From Carthagonibacter metallireducens (GTDB lineage: Bacteria > Gemmatimonadota > Gemmatimonadetes > Palauibacterales > Palauibacteraceae): a DNA stretch of 64,000 nt. This document shows, one piece after another, positions 53,002 to 62,240 of the stretch. The stretch is taken from positions 1 through 64,000 of the forward strand of contig JAMJQQ010000124.1 in assembly GCA_023554445.1 (NCBI GenBank), read 5' to 3'. The notes beneath the pieces are model-generated. The model had not been told where the DNA came from, did not search any database, and was given only the letters and a program-made list of their open reading frames with translations. Position numbers and translations under genes: made by a program. Positions within the stretch are counted from its first letter, which is position 1. Each line of letters begins with the position of its first letter.

Positions 53002-53007
53002 GCTGGC

Positions 53008-53943
53008 TCAGAGCTCCTCGGGACCATCGGAATCCGGGGAGCTGTCCGGCCCGCCCCGTTCCCGTCCGTCCTCGTCCACTGGACGCATGCGTGATCGATC
53101 GACCGTTCGTGGCCGACCGGCGACTCGTATCTCGACCGGGTCGCCGCGTCTCAGTCCGTATCCACCGGGCGGATACTGGCCGACGATCGTTCCCGGCGAG
53201 TCGGCCGACAGAGGATCGTAGCTGATCGCCCCCAGCACGAGCCCCGACGATTCCAGGATGCCCCTGGCCTCATCGATGAATCGTCCCGAGAGCACCGGCA
53301 CCGAGGTAAGCGGTGAGCCTCGACTGACCAGGAGCGTCACGTCGGCCGGAACGGTCAGCTCGGTTCCCGCTTCCGGCTCGGTTCGGATCGCACGGCCCGC
53401 CTCGCTGGGGTGCGTCGCCGTCTCCGCCGCGACGCGGAATCCGAGCCGTTCGAGGAGAATCGAGGCCTGCCTCTCGCTGAGACCTGCGACATCCGGAATC
53501 GAATGCGCTTCGGGCCCCCGGCTGAGCGTCACCTCCACGGGCGCTCCAGGACGCACCGACTGTCCGGGAATCGGACTCTGTGCCAGCACCGCGCCCTCGG
53601 GCGCCTGCGGGTGCGACACCGTCGATCGAATCCCGTACTCGAGCCCGACCTTCTCCAGCCTCTGCCGCGCGTCGGGGTCATCGAGACCGACGAGCTCGGG
53701 CACGCTGACCAGAGGTCCGACGTCGGCCGGTGCGTTGTCGGAGGGAAGCCAGAGACCGGCACCGAGGTACCCGGCGAGAAACAGCCCCGCAATCAGCACT
53801 CCGGTTCCGAGCCAGCGCTTCCATGCGTTCGAAGAGGGGGGCCGGCCCTCGCCGACCGGGTCCGACGGGCCCGGGCCAGCGGTATTCGACTCGCGTTGTG
53901 ACGGACGACTCCGCCTGAGTCCCCGCCTCCGCCTGTAGGTCAT
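53008..53943 (-). CDS. Membrane protein with three PASTA domains, no kinase
   Basis: 311 aa from the ATG at 53943 (ATGA overlap with rsmB). The N-terminus is basic, followed by one transmembrane helix (about 45-65, GTGVLIAGLFLAGYLGAGLW). Three PASTA domains follow: SVPELVGLDDPDARQRLEKV, SIPDVAGLSERQASILLERL and SVPVLSGRFIDEARGILESS. A charged tail ends the protein. PASTA domains bind peptidoglycan fragments or lipid II. They usually belong to kinases or penicillin-binding proteins; here they stand alone. Confidence 0.85.
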   Translation of the reverse strand: MTYRRRRGLRRSRPSQRESNTAGPGPSDPVGEGRPPSSNAWKRWLGTGVLIAGLFLAGYLGAGLWLPSDNAPADVGPLVSVPELVGLDDPDARQRLEKVGLEYGIRSTVSHPQAPEGAVLAQSPIPGQSVRPGAPVEVTLSRGPEAHSIPDVAGLSERQASILLERLGFRVAAETATHPSEAGRAIRTEPEAGTELTVPADVTLLVSRGSPLTSVPVLSGRFIDEARGILESSGLVLGAISYDPLSADSPGTIVGQYPPGGYGLRRGDPVEIRVAGRPRTVDRSRMRPVDEDGRERGGPDSSPDSDGPEEL

Positions 53944-55289
53944 CCGTTGTCGCCTTTTCTCAGTCGGCTCGCAAAAGCCCCATCGGTTCCCGTCTCGAAG
54001 GGCAGGACCTCCAGGTCGCCGCACTCCGTCAGGCACTTCTCCGCTCGCCCCGTCATTCCGGTCGAAGGCTCGCGCTCGAACTCCGGTCGGCGAGACAGGA
54101 ACGATTCCACCTGCGCCTGGTTCTCCTCGGGCTCGAGCGAGCAGGTGGCGTACACCAGCAATCCGCCCGGCTCGAGCAGCTCGGCGCAGGCATCCAGCAA
54201 CTCGGCCTGCAGGTCGCGAAGCGAGTCCAGACGTCGCTCCGAGATCCGCCATCGCGCGTCCGGCCTGCGCCGCAATACACCCGTGCCCGAACAGGGGGCA
54301 TCGAGCAGGACCGTCCGGGCCGACCGGATCGCCGGTCGGCGCCCGTCCATCACCACCGGTCGGGCGTCCGACCCGGTGCGTCGAAGGGTCTCGGCCGCGA
54401 GTCGCGTCCGCGCGACCGCGACATCGGCTGCGACGAAGGGTCGCGCACCCGGTGCGAGCTGTGCGAGTGCGGCAGCCTTGCCTCCGGGCGCCGCACACAC
54501 GTCCAGAACGGGACCCTCGATCTCCGGTCCGATGAACTCTACCACGGCCGAGGCGGCAGGATCCTGCGCGATCGCCTTCCTGCGTGCCAGTACGCGGGCA
54601 GGGTCTCCGGCCATGAGCCGTACCATTCCCGGCCAGTCCGGCAGCGGCTCGAGCGAAAGTTCCGAATCCGTGTCACCCGGCTCGAGATTCCCGCTCCGGG
54701 ATTCGAGCAGCCGCAGCGTGACGGGCGGCGCACGATTGTCATTCTCCACGAGCCTACGTACGTCGGCAAGCGGCCATCGCGCCAGCCACCGGCGGATCAG
54801 CCAGTCGGGATGAGACCCGTACGTGCTCAGCCACGCCTCGGGCGTCGTCTCCGGATCGGGAAATACGGGGGGCTCGCGTGCCTCTCGATCGGCACGTCGA
54901 AGCACGGCATTCGCGAGTCCCGACGGGCCGCGACCCAATTCGCTGCGCGTGCCTTCCACTGTCGCGTGCACGGCCGCGTGCGGCGGAATCCGGGTCTCGC
55001 GGAGCTGGTAGAGACCGAGCCGCAACCAGTCCAGCAATGGAGGATCGAGGGTCGTCAGCGGACGATCGACCAGACCTGAGAGCTCTGCGTCGAGGCGATC
55101 GCGGAGGCGTATCGTGCCGTACGCGAGTTCCTGCCCCAGGGCCCGGTCCCTGCCCGTCAGTTCGCGGAAGCGATCTGCGGCCGCGCGATCGGCGTATGAG
55201 CCCTTTCGCACATCCGACAGCACCCGGAACGCGGCTCTCCTGACCTCTACTCCCGGACCGCCCGCCCCGCGATCGCGGCGGCTCACCAC
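53940..55289 (-). CDS. rsmB: 16S rRNA (cytosine-967-C5)-methyltransferase
   Basis: About 449 aa from a GTG near 55289; the exact start is uncertain. An N-terminal NusB-like domain (about 15-140) precedes the Rossmann methyltransferase domain: VLDVCAAPGGKAAALAQL, LLDAPCSGTGVLRRRPD and LLVYATCSLEPEENQ hold the two active-site cysteines. It methylates C967 of 16S rRNA. It comes right after thiG. Confidence 0.92.
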   Translation of the reverse strand: MVSRRDRGAGGPGVEVRRAAFRVLSDVRKGSYADRAAADRFRELTGRDRALGQELAYGTIRLRDRLDAELSGLVDRPLTTLDPPLLDWLRLGLYQLRETRIPPHAAVHATVEGTRSELGRGPSGLANAVLRRADREAREPPVFPDPETTPEAWLSTYGSHPDWLIRRWLARWPLADVRRLVENDNRAPPVTLRLLESRSGNLEPGDTDSELSLEPLPDWPGMVRLMAGDPARVLARRKAIAQDPAASAVVEFIGPEIEGPVLDVCAAPGGKAAALAQLAPGARPFVAADVAVARTRLAAETLRRTGSDARPVVMDGRRPAIRSARTVLLDAPCSGTGVLRRRPDARWRISERRLDSLRDLQAELLDACAELLEPGGLLVYATCSLEPEENQAQVESFLSRRPEFEREPSTGMTGRAEKCLTECGDLEVLPFETGTDGAFASRLRKGDNG

Positions 55290-55293
55290 CGCT

Positions 55294-56097
55294 TCAGCCG
55301 AGCATTCCGGTCGAAGGACTCGACGGCACACCCCACTCCCGCGTCGGCATCCGCCCCGCGAGCCAGGCCGCGCGACCGGCTCGGACTGCCTCCCGCATCG
55401 CTCCGGCCATCAGGACGGGACGCTCGGCGGCCGCCAGCGCCGTGTTCATCAGGATCCCGTCGACCCCCTGCTCCATGGTCAGGCAGGCATCGGAGGCGGT
55501 CCCCACTCCTGCGTCCACGATCACCGGAACCGAGAGACGCGCCTTGAGGATGCGGATGTTGATCGGATTCAGGAGTCCGAGTCCACTTCCGATCGGCGAA
55601 GCCAGGGGCATGACTGCGGCTGCCCCCGCCTCCTCGAGGCGCAGGGCGGTGATCAGGTCATCGTTCGTATAGGGCAGAACCGTGAATCCCTCGTCGACGA
55701 GAACCCGCGTGGCCTCGAGGAGCGCATCTGTATCGGGCAGAAGTGTCTCCTGGTCCCCGATCACTTCCAGCTTTACCCAGCTGGAGAGTCCGACCTCCCG
55801 GCCCAGACGAGCGTAGCGGATCGCGTCTTCTGCGGTGAAGCAACCGGCCGTGTTCGGCAGCAGGAAGAACTCCTCGGGATCGAGGTGGTGAAGCAGGCTC
55901 TCCTGGTTCGTCGCGTCGAGATCTACCCGACGCACCGCCACCGTGACCATCTCGGCGCCCGAGGCACGAACCGCGTCCACCGTTTCCTCGTGGCTCGCGT
56001 ACTTCCCCGTGCCCACGATCAGACGGGAGGTGAACTCCCGCTCCGCTATGATGAGAAGATCGCCGCTCGGCAGATCCTCGAGGGTCCGTAACGTCAT
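55294..56097 (-). CDS. thiG: Thiazole synthase
   Basis: 267 aa from the ATG at 56097. TIM barrel with LIVGTGKYASHEETVDAV, WVKLEVIGDQETLLPD (catalytic Lys), GLGLLNPINI and VDAGVGTASDACLTMEQG. It builds the thiazole phosphate of thiamine from deoxyxylulose phosphate, dehydroglycine and ThiS thiocarboxylate. The upstream gene supplies ThiS as part of a fusion with ThiE. Confidence 0.95.
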   Translation of the reverse strand: MTLRTLEDLPSGDLLIIAEREFTSRLIVGTGKYASHEETVDAVRASGAEMVTVAVRRVDLDATNQESLLHHLDPEEFFLLPNTAGCFTAEDAIRYARLGREVGLSSWVKLEVIGDQETLLPDTDALLEATRVLVDEGFTVLPYTNDDLITALRLEEAGAAAVMPLASPIGSGLGLLNPINIRILKARLSVPVIVDAGVGTASDACLTMEQGVDGILMNTALAAAERPVLMAGAMREAVRAGRAAWLAGRMPTREWGVPSSPSTGMLG

Positions 56098-56155
56098 TCC
56101 CTTTTCCTCCCCTGGAGTCCGGGGTGCAAGTGGTTGAAACTGCGCCCGTATCGAC

Positions 56156-57010
56156 TCAGCCGCCGCCCACGAACTGGACGATCTCGTACGAGTCGCCCTC
56201 GGCCACCCTGACGGCCTCGAGATCATCGCGTCGCACGATCTCCCGATTTCTCTCGACCACCACCATGCGGGAATCCAGCCCGAGTTCGTGGAGAAGATCC
56301 TGCACGGTGCCGCTCGATTCCAGCTCGACCGGTTTGCCGTTGACCTCGATGCGCATCCGTATCCCGCTCCTCAAGCGTGAGGTTTCCAGTTCCGCAATCA
56401 GCCGCCGAACTGCGTCAGCCGGGTCATGCGCGCCCCATACGGCCCGGATCACGGCCACGCCGGAAGCACCGGCCTCGATCACGGTAGAAACGCGGCTCTC
56501 GTCGATCCCTCCGATCGCGATCACGGGCGCCTCGAGTCCGAAACAACCATGGATCCTCGAAACTCCCGCTCCCGGTTCGTCGGGGTGACTCGCCGTCGGG
56601 AAGATCGTACCCAGCAGCAGGAAGTCTGCTCCTGCCTGATCCGCCCGGAAGGCCTCCGCCTCCGAATGAACCGATACCCCGATCGCGCAATCTCCACCGA
56701 GCAGTTCCCTGGCGGCATCGATCGGCAACGCGCCGTGTCCGAGCTGAACGGCATCGACATCGATGAGCTTCGCCACGTCGGTGCGGCCGTTGATCACGAT
56801 CCATCCACCGGTCCGGGACGAGATCGGCGACAGCGCACGGGCGAGTTCCCAACATCGGCGGGCCGATACTCTTCGCGGCCGCAAATGCAGCGCGAGTCCG
56901 GCACCGCCCGCAGTGCACAGCGCGGACATCGTCAGCAGCGCATCCTCGCGCTCGAGCTGATCATCCGGACAGATCACGTGGAGGCCCGGTACGCTCCGAG
57001 GTCGGATCAA
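56156..57010 (-). CDS. ThiE-ThiS fusion (thiamine phosphate synthase-like plus sulfur carrier)
   Basis: 284 aa from a TTG at 57010, which overlaps the fmt stop (TTGA) and has GGAGGG upstream. Residues 1-215 are a ThiE/TenI TIM barrel (INGRTDVAKLIDVDAVQLGH, GVSVHSEAEAF, TIFPTASHPDEPGAG, AIGGIDESRV). Residues 219-284 are a complete ThiS with beta-grasp fold and C-terminal Gly-Gly (MRIEVNGKPVELES to QFVGGG). There is no stop between them. An internal ATG at 56356 with AGGAG ten bases upstream could also give free ThiS. Fusion or internal re-initiation remain open. Confidence 0.85.
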   Translation of the reverse strand: MIRPRSVPGLHVICPDDQLEREDALLTMSALCTAGGAGLALHLRPRRVSARRCWELARALSPISSRTGGWIVINGRTDVAKLIDVDAVQLGHGALPIDAARELLGGDCAIGVSVHSEAEAFRADQAGADFLLLGTIFPTASHPDEPGAGVSRIHGCFGLEAPVIAIGGIDESRVSTVIEAGASGVAVIRAVWGAHDPADAVRRLIAELETSRLRSGIRMRIEVNGKPVELESSGTVQDLLHELGLDSRMVVVERNREIVRRDDLEAVRVAEGDSYEIVQFVGGG

Positions 57011-57951
57011 TCGAATCGGTCGCCCTCCTTCACGCCTCGTCCGCCGACCCACGCCGCCGACGGCATCCGTCCCTTGCCAGCGGGCTTGACCTCGCCGATC
57101 CGAAGTCGGCCGCCTCCCGTTGCCACCTCCACACCGCCTCGAACGTCGGCCCGGACGACTGTCCCGGGCGCCGCCGGAGAAGTCCCCTCCGGGCTTTCCT
57201 CGACGAGTTCGGGACGGAAGATCTGAACGGGCTGATCGCCGAGCTTCGACCAGGCAGCCGGCCACGGGTCGCAACCGCGAATCCAGCGGTGCAGCTCCCC
57301 GGCATCCAGCGTCCAGTCCACGCGGGCGTCATCCCGGGCCAGCTTCGGTGCGTACGTCGCCCTCTCGTGTTCCTGTTCGGATTCCTCCAGCACGCCCGCC
57401 TCCATCTGCGCGAGTGCCTCGATCAGCGCCGTCGCCCCCATCTCGCTCAGCATCAGGTACAACTCGCCCGCCGTGATGTCGTCGGGCAGGGGCGTCGCGA
57501 CCCGATACAGGATCGGCCCGGCATCGAGTTCCCTGACCATCCGCATGATCGTGACGCCCGAATGCGAGTGTCCGAGAATGATCGCCCAGTTCACGGGCGC
57601 CGCGCCGCGAAGCTCGGGCAGCAGCGAGGCATGTACGTTCACCGATCCGAGGCGCGGAAGTGCCAGCACCTCGTCCGTCAGGATGTGCCCGTAAGCGGCG
57701 ACGACCGAGAGATCCGGCTCGAGCGCCTCGATCTCCGCCTGAAACGCCTCGCCTCGCGGCTTCTCCGGCTGGAGGACCGGAATCCCCTCTCTCTCCGCCT
57801 CGATCTTCACCGGGCTTTCGCGCAATTGACGGCCCCGGCCCGCGGGACGATCCGGCTGCGTCACTACTGCGAGGACCGCATGTCCCTCCTCCTGCAGCGC
57901 GCGCAGCGATGGGACAGCGAATTCGGGAGTCCCCCAGAACAGGATCCGCAT
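57007..57951 (-). CDS. fmt: Methionyl-tRNA formyltransferase
   Basis: 314 aa. RILFWGTPEFAVPSLRAL begins the formyltransferase fold. The catalytic region is SVNVHASLLPELRGAAPVNW (Asn-His, folate loop), with GVTIMRMVRELDAG. The C-terminal tRNA-binding domain has RWIRGCDPWPAAW. It formylates Met-tRNA for initiation. It is preceded by def, the common def-fmt pair. Confidence 0.95.
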   Translation of the reverse strand: MRILFWGTPEFAVPSLRALQEEGHAVLAVVTQPDRPAGRGRQLRESPVKIEAEREGIPVLQPEKPRGEAFQAEIEALEPDLSVVAAYGHILTDEVLALPRLGSVNVHASLLPELRGAAPVNWAIILGHSHSGVTIMRMVRELDAGPILYRVATPLPDDITAGELYLMLSEMGATALIEALAQMEAGVLEESEQEHERATYAPKLARDDARVDWTLDAGELHRWIRGCDPWPAAWSKLGDQPVQIFRPELVEESPEGTSPAAPGTVVRADVRGGVEVATGGGRLRIGEVKPAGKGRMPSAAWVGGRGVKEGDRFD

Positions 57952-58015
57952 CTGCCTCTCCGGGCGGTGAGGGTTGGGTGGTTGGCCGGGCCCCGCGGGG
58001 GATACCTCGGCCCTG

Positions 58016-58537
58016 TCAGACGGCGGTGGCCGGACGTCTCTCCGACTCGTCCAGCTTGGCCCACTTGTTCAGCAGCATCCGACGCTTGAGCGGGCTCAGG
58101 CGGTCGATGAACAGGACACCGTCGAGGTGATCGTATTCGTGCTGCAGACAGCGGCTGAGCAGATCGTCTGCCTCGATTCGGATCTCTCTCCCCTCTCGGT
58201 CCAGGCCTTCGACCACCACGGTCGCGTACCGCTCCACCGTCTCGTCGAACCCGGGAATGCTGAGACAGCCCTCGGTGTCGCGGACCGTTCCCCCGGCCTC
58301 CACGATGCGGGGGTTGATCAGGGCGCCCGGTTCGATATCGGGGTCCCGTATGTCGTACACGAACACCCGCAGCGGAATCCCGACCTGGGGCGCCGCGAGT
58401 CCGATCCCGTCGGCGGCTTCCATCGTATCGATCAGGTCGTCCACCAGACGCCGGACCTCGTCGTCCACCGTCTCGACTTCCTCGCATCGCGCTCGCAGGG
58501 CCGGGTCACCGAGCACCCGGATCTCTCTCACCGCCAT
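58016..58537 (-). CDS. def: Peptide deformylase
   Basis: 173 aa. The three deformylase motifs are GIGLAAPQVG (about 45), EGCLSIPG (about 89, metal-binding Cys) and QHEYDHLDG (about 131, metal-binding His pair and catalytic Glu). It removes the N-terminal formyl group from new proteins. It is 64 bp upstream of fmt. Confidence 0.96.
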   Translation of the reverse strand: MAVREIRVLGDPALRARCEEVETVDDEVRRLVDDLIDTMEAADGIGLAAPQVGIPLRVFVYDIRDPDIEPGALINPRIVEAGGTVRDTEGCLSIPGFDETVERYATVVVEGLDREGREIRIEADDLLSRCLQHEYDHLDGVLFIDRLSPLKRRMLLNKWAKLDESERRPATAV

Positions 58538-58539
58538 CT

Positions 58540-58866
58540 TCAGGTGTCCGAGCCACCCGAAGTGAACTTGCGTCCGACCTTCGATCGTTCGACTTCGAGT
58601 CGCGTGTCTCCGGCAGACCGGATCGTCACGCGGTCATCGGTCAGGTGCACGATCTTCCCGACGATTCCGCCTATCGTCTCGACCTCGTCACCCTTCGAGA
58701 GCTGCGCCACCATTTCCGCGTGCGCCTTCTGCTGCTGCTTCTGCGGTCGGATCAGCAGGAAATAGAAGATCGCGAAAATCGCCGCGAACATGAACAACAT
58801 GCCGAATGGGCTCTGCCCCTGCGGAGAGCCCGAGGCCTGCAGGATCAACATCTGTACTGTCGGCAC
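58540..58866 (-). CDS. yajC: Preprotein translocase subunit YajC
   Basis: 108 aa. One transmembrane helix (about 22-40, FGMLFMFAAIFAIFYFLLI) is followed by RPQKQQQKAHAEM, LSKGDEVETIGGIVGKIV and IRSAGDTRLEVERS. It is an accessory subunit of SecDF. It follows tgt as usual, but secD/secF are not next; def follows instead. Confidence 0.93.
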   Translation of the reverse strand: MPTVQMLILQASGSPQGQSPFGMLFMFAAIFAIFYFLLIRPQKQQQKAHAEMVAQLSKGDEVETIGGIVGKIVHLTDDRVTIRSAGDTRLEVERSKVGRKFTSGGSDT

Positions 58867-58895
58867 GATACCTCACCTCCATCGTCGGTCGTGAA

Positions 58896-60059
58896 TCAGC
58901 CATTCAATATATCCGGACCGCCACGATATTGCCGCAGGCGGTCGTCCGCCCATGAATCGAATCGCTCCTCGAGGATCGCCACCCTCGCCTGTTCGGCGAG
59001 ATCGATCAGGAACGCGACGTTGTGAAGCGACAGCAGGCGGAGCCCGAGAAGCTCATCGGCGACGAACAGGTGCCTCAGATACGCACGCGTGTAGTTACGG
59101 CAGCACTCGCACTGGCACGCTTCGTCCAGCGGCCGAAAGTCACGGGCGAAGCCCGCCCGCTTGACGTTCACGCGCCCCGCAGCTGTGAAGGCGGTACCGT
59201 TCCGTCCATTCCGGGTAGGGGCCACGCAGTCGAACATGTCCACCCCGCGGCGGATCGACTCGATCAGGTCTTCCGGGTATCCCACACCCATCAGGTAGCG
59301 CGGCAGCGCTCCCGGAAGTCGCGGCTCGCAAACATCCAGGATCTCGAGTGTCACGTCCTTCGGCTCACCGACCGAGAGACCGCCGATCGCGATGCCCGGC
59401 CAGTCGCCGAGCTCGAGCGTCCGTTCCAGCGACTCGAGACGGAGGTCCGGCCACGATGCTCCCTGGAAGATCGGAAACAGGAGGCCGGGCTCGGCGCCCT
59501 CTCCGGCACCGAGCTCCTCATGCCGGCGGCGGCAACGAGCGAGCCAGGTGAGGGTCCGCTCCAGGGCCGTTCGTGCCGTGTCGGGGTCGGCGCGGCCGGG
59601 TGGACATTCGTCCAGCGCCATCATGATGTCGGAGCCGAGCGAGGTCTGGATCTCGACCGCTCGCTCCGGCGTGAGAAGGTGGCGCGATCCGTCGATGTGG
59701 CTCTGGAAGGTGACCCCATCGTCCGATACACGATTGATGCGCGCCAGCGAGAAGATCTGGAATCCGCCGGAGTCGGTCAGGACCGGTCCGTTCCAGTTCA
59801 TGAAACGGGCCAGTCCACCGGCCTCTTCGATCACTTCCGTGCCGGGTCGCAGGTACAGGTGGTACGTGTTGCCCAGCAGGATCTTCGCCCCGATCGCCTC
59901 GAGGTCTTCAGGGGTCAGGGACTTGACCGTGCCCTGGGTGCCGACCGGCATGAAGCAGGGGGTAGGAACCGTCCCGCTGCGCAACTCGAGCGTTCCGGCG
60001 CGAGCGCGCCCGTCGGTGCCCTGAAGGCTGAACTTTCCCTCCGACCCGTTTGCACGCAT
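58896..60059 (-). CDS. tgt: Queuine tRNA-ribosyltransferase
   Basis: 387 aa from the ATG at 60059. The substrate loop is LTDSGGFQIFSLARINRVSD, GGLSVGEPKD binds the base, and MFDCVAPTRNGRNGTAFT contains the nucleophile Asp. The zinc site is CQCECCRNYTRAYLRHL. It exchanges guanine-34 for preQ1 in tRNA. It works with queA next door and queE at 35.9 kb. Confidence 0.96.
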   Translation of the reverse strand: MRANGSEGKFSLQGTDGRARAGTLELRSGTVPTPCFMPVGTQGTVKSLTPEDLEAIGAKILLGNTYHLYLRPGTEVIEEAGGLARFMNWNGPVLTDSGGFQIFSLARINRVSDDGVTFQSHIDGSRHLLTPERAVEIQTSLGSDIMMALDECPPGRADPDTARTALERTLTWLARCRRRHEELGAGEGAEPGLLFPIFQGASWPDLRLESLERTLELGDWPGIAIGGLSVGEPKDVTLEILDVCEPRLPGALPRYLMGVGYPEDLIESIRRGVDMFDCVAPTRNGRNGTAFTAAGRVNVKRAGFARDFRPLDEACQCECCRNYTRAYLRHLFVADELLGLRLLSLHNVAFLIDLAEQARVAILEERFDSWADDRLRQYRGGPDILNG

Positions 60060-60082
60060 CTCCGCTCCCCCCGGGGCCTCGC

Positions 60083-61156
60083 TCACACGATCAGCATCGC
60101 GTCGCCGTAGGAGTAGAAGCGGTACTCCTCCCGTACGGCGTGCCGATAGGCGTCGAGAACCAGTTCCCGGCCGGCGAACGCCGATACGAGCATCAGCAGG
60201 CTGGACCGGGGCAGATGGAAATTGGTGAGCAGACCGTCCACTCCCAGCATCCGGTGCGGCGGCAGGATGTACAGGTCCGTCCACCCCTCGCCGGGCTGGA
60301 AACGTCCCTGGCCCATCACTGCGGTCTCCAGGACTCGCGCCGAGGTCGTGCCGACCGCCCAGACCCTGCCACCCGCCTCACGCGTCGCGTTCAGGGTCGA
60401 GGCGCACTGTGGAGTCATGGCCCAGCGCTCGGCGTGCAACTCGTGCTCTGCGGGATCCTCGGCCTCCACCGGCCGAAATGTGCCGAGTCCGACGTGCAGC
60501 GTGATGTGCACGACGCTCACCCCGGCTTCCCTGGCGGCTGCCAGCAACTCCGGGGTGAAATGAAGGCCGGCGGTCGGTGCGGCGACGCTTCCGACGGTCC
60601 GGGCATACACCGTCTGGTATCGCTCCCGGTCCTCCGCATCGGCGACTCTCTGCACGTAGGGCGGCAGCGGTACGCTCCCGTATCGCTCCACGAGAGCCAT
60701 CGGCTCTCCCTCTCCCTCGAGCCGGACGATCCTCCCGCCTTCCGAGGTCGAGTCGAGGATCAGGACTCGCAGCCCATCGGATACGATCACCTCGCGGCCC
60801 GGCTTCAGCTTTCCGCCCGGCCGCACGATCGCCTCCCAGTCGCGTCCCGATCGGTCTCCGGCAAGTGGAGTGAGCAGGAGCACCTCGGCTGCCGCACCGG
60901 TCGGCTTCCGGCCGATGAGGCGGGCCGGAAATACGCGAGTGTCGTTGAGAACGAGGGCATCGCCCGGATTCAGTCGGTTGAGCAGATCCGGAAACCTCCG
61001 GTCCTCGAACGTACCTGATTCGCGGTCGAGAATGAGCAGCCGGCTCTCGTCCCTGGCCGGCGCCGGGCGCTGGGCGATCAGCCGCTCCGGAAGCTCGTAG
61101 TCGAAATCCGAAGTTCTGAGCGCGCGCACCGTCGACGGGGCGTCAGCCGTCATCAC
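60083..61156 (-). CDS. queA: S-adenosylmethionine:tRNA ribosyltransferase-isomerase
   Basis: 357 aa. DFDYELPERLIAQRP, LVLNDTRVFPARLIG, GSVAAPTAGLHFTPELL and ITLHVGLGTFRPV are QueA blocks, with HELHAERW and TNFHLPRSSLLMLVSAFAG near the C-terminus. It adds epoxycyclopentanediol to preQ1-tRNA to form epoxyqueuosine. It overlaps the end of ruvB by 14 bp. Confidence 0.96.
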   Translation of the reverse strand: MMTADAPSTVRALRTSDFDYELPERLIAQRPAPARDESRLLILDRESGTFEDRRFPDLLNRLNPGDALVLNDTRVFPARLIGRKPTGAAAEVLLLTPLAGDRSGRDWEAIVRPGGKLKPGREVIVSDGLRVLILDSTSEGGRIVRLEGEGEPMALVERYGSVPLPPYVQRVADAEDRERYQTVYARTVGSVAAPTAGLHFTPELLAAAREAGVSVVHITLHVGLGTFRPVEAEDPAEHELHAERWAMTPQCASTLNATREAGGRVWAVGTTSARVLETAVMGQGRFQPGEGWTDLYILPPHRMLGVDGLLTNFHLPRSSLLMLVSAFAGRELVLDAYRHAVREEYRFYSYGDAMLIV

Positions 61157-62186
61157 CGAACAGGGTGGATTGCGGTCCCTCCGTATCCGGCAGGGAATAC
61201 CCGAAGCGCTGGAACGCCCTGCGGGTCGCGGTTCTCCCGCGCGCGGTCCGCTGGAGGTATCCGGTCTGGATCAGATAAGGCTCGTAGACTTCCTCCAGCG
61301 TCGAGGCATCTTCGCCGACCGCGACCGCCAGCGAATTCAGGCCGACCGGACCCCCGTCGAAGTTCTCGATGATCGCCTTGAGAATACGGCCGTCCATCTC
61401 GTCCAGACCGTACTCGTCCACGTTGAGCATCTCGAGGGCGGAGCGGGCGGTCGGCCCGTCGACCGTGCCGTCGCCTCGAACCTCGGCGAAGTCTCGCACC
61501 CGTCGAAGAAGCCGGTTGGCGATCCTCGGGGTCCCGCGGGAGCGACGGGCGATCTCACTCGCGCCATCCTCACGGACCGGCACGCCGAGAATCGACGCCG
61601 ACCGGGTGACGATCTTCTGCAGGTCTTCCGCCGGGTAGTAGCCGAGCCGCTCGACCACCCCGAACCGAGCACGCATCGGAGCCGTGAGCAGTCCGAATCG
61701 CGTCGTGGCCCCGACCAGAGTGAACCTCTCGATCCGCATCGAAACGGTCTGGGCACGCGCGCCGTCGCTCAGGCGGATCTCGATCCGGTAGTCCTCCATC
61801 GCGGGATAGAGATACTCCTCGATCACCGGCCGCAGACGGTGGATCTCGTCGATGAACAGAATGTCCCGCGGCTCGAGATTGGTGAGCAGCGCCGCCAGAT
61901 CTCCCGGCTTCTCGAGCACCGGACCGGACGTGACCTTGATGTTCACCCCCAGCTCACGCGCCATGAGGATCGCCAGCGTCGTCTTTCCGAGCCCCGGAGG
62001 TCCGAAGAACAGGGCATGGTCCAGCGCTTCCTCTCGACCGAGGGCGGCCCGTATGTAGACGTCCAGGGCCTCCTTGACCTTCTCCTGGCCGACGAATTCC
62101 GCCAGCCGGGCGGGCCTGAGCGACTGCTCCAGGGTCTCCTCGCCGGCGAGCGGATCCGGCGTCGTCACTTCTATCCTCTCCGTCAT
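61143..62186 (-). CDS. ruvB: Holliday junction branch migration helicase RuvB
   Basis: 347 aa. The AAA+ motor has Walker A FFGPPGLGKTTLA (about 62), Walker B DILFIDEIHRL (about 112), sensor LVGATTRFGLLTAPMRARFG and a C-terminal winged helix (QTGYLQRTARGRTATRRA). It drives branch migration with RuvA. A 54-bp gap separates it from ruvA. Confidence 0.97.
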   Translation of the reverse strand: MTERIEVTTPDPLAGEETLEQSLRPARLAEFVGQEKVKEALDVYIRAALGREEALDHALFFGPPGLGKTTLAILMARELGVNIKVTSGPVLEKPGDLAALLTNLEPRDILFIDEIHRLRPVIEEYLYPAMEDYRIEIRLSDGARAQTVSMRIERFTLVGATTRFGLLTAPMRARFGVVERLGYYPAEDLQKIVTRSASILGVPVREDGASEIARRSRGTPRIANRLLRRVRDFAEVRGDGTVDGPTARSALEMLNVDEYGLDEMDGRILKAIIENFDGGPVGLNSLAVAVGEDASTLEEVYEPYLIQTGYLQRTARGRTATRRAFQRFGYSLPDTEGPQSTLFGDDG

Positions 62187-62240
62187 TTCAACTCCGTAAT
62201 CGGAGACCGGGAAGACACCATTCCGCGATCCTCGTCAGCA

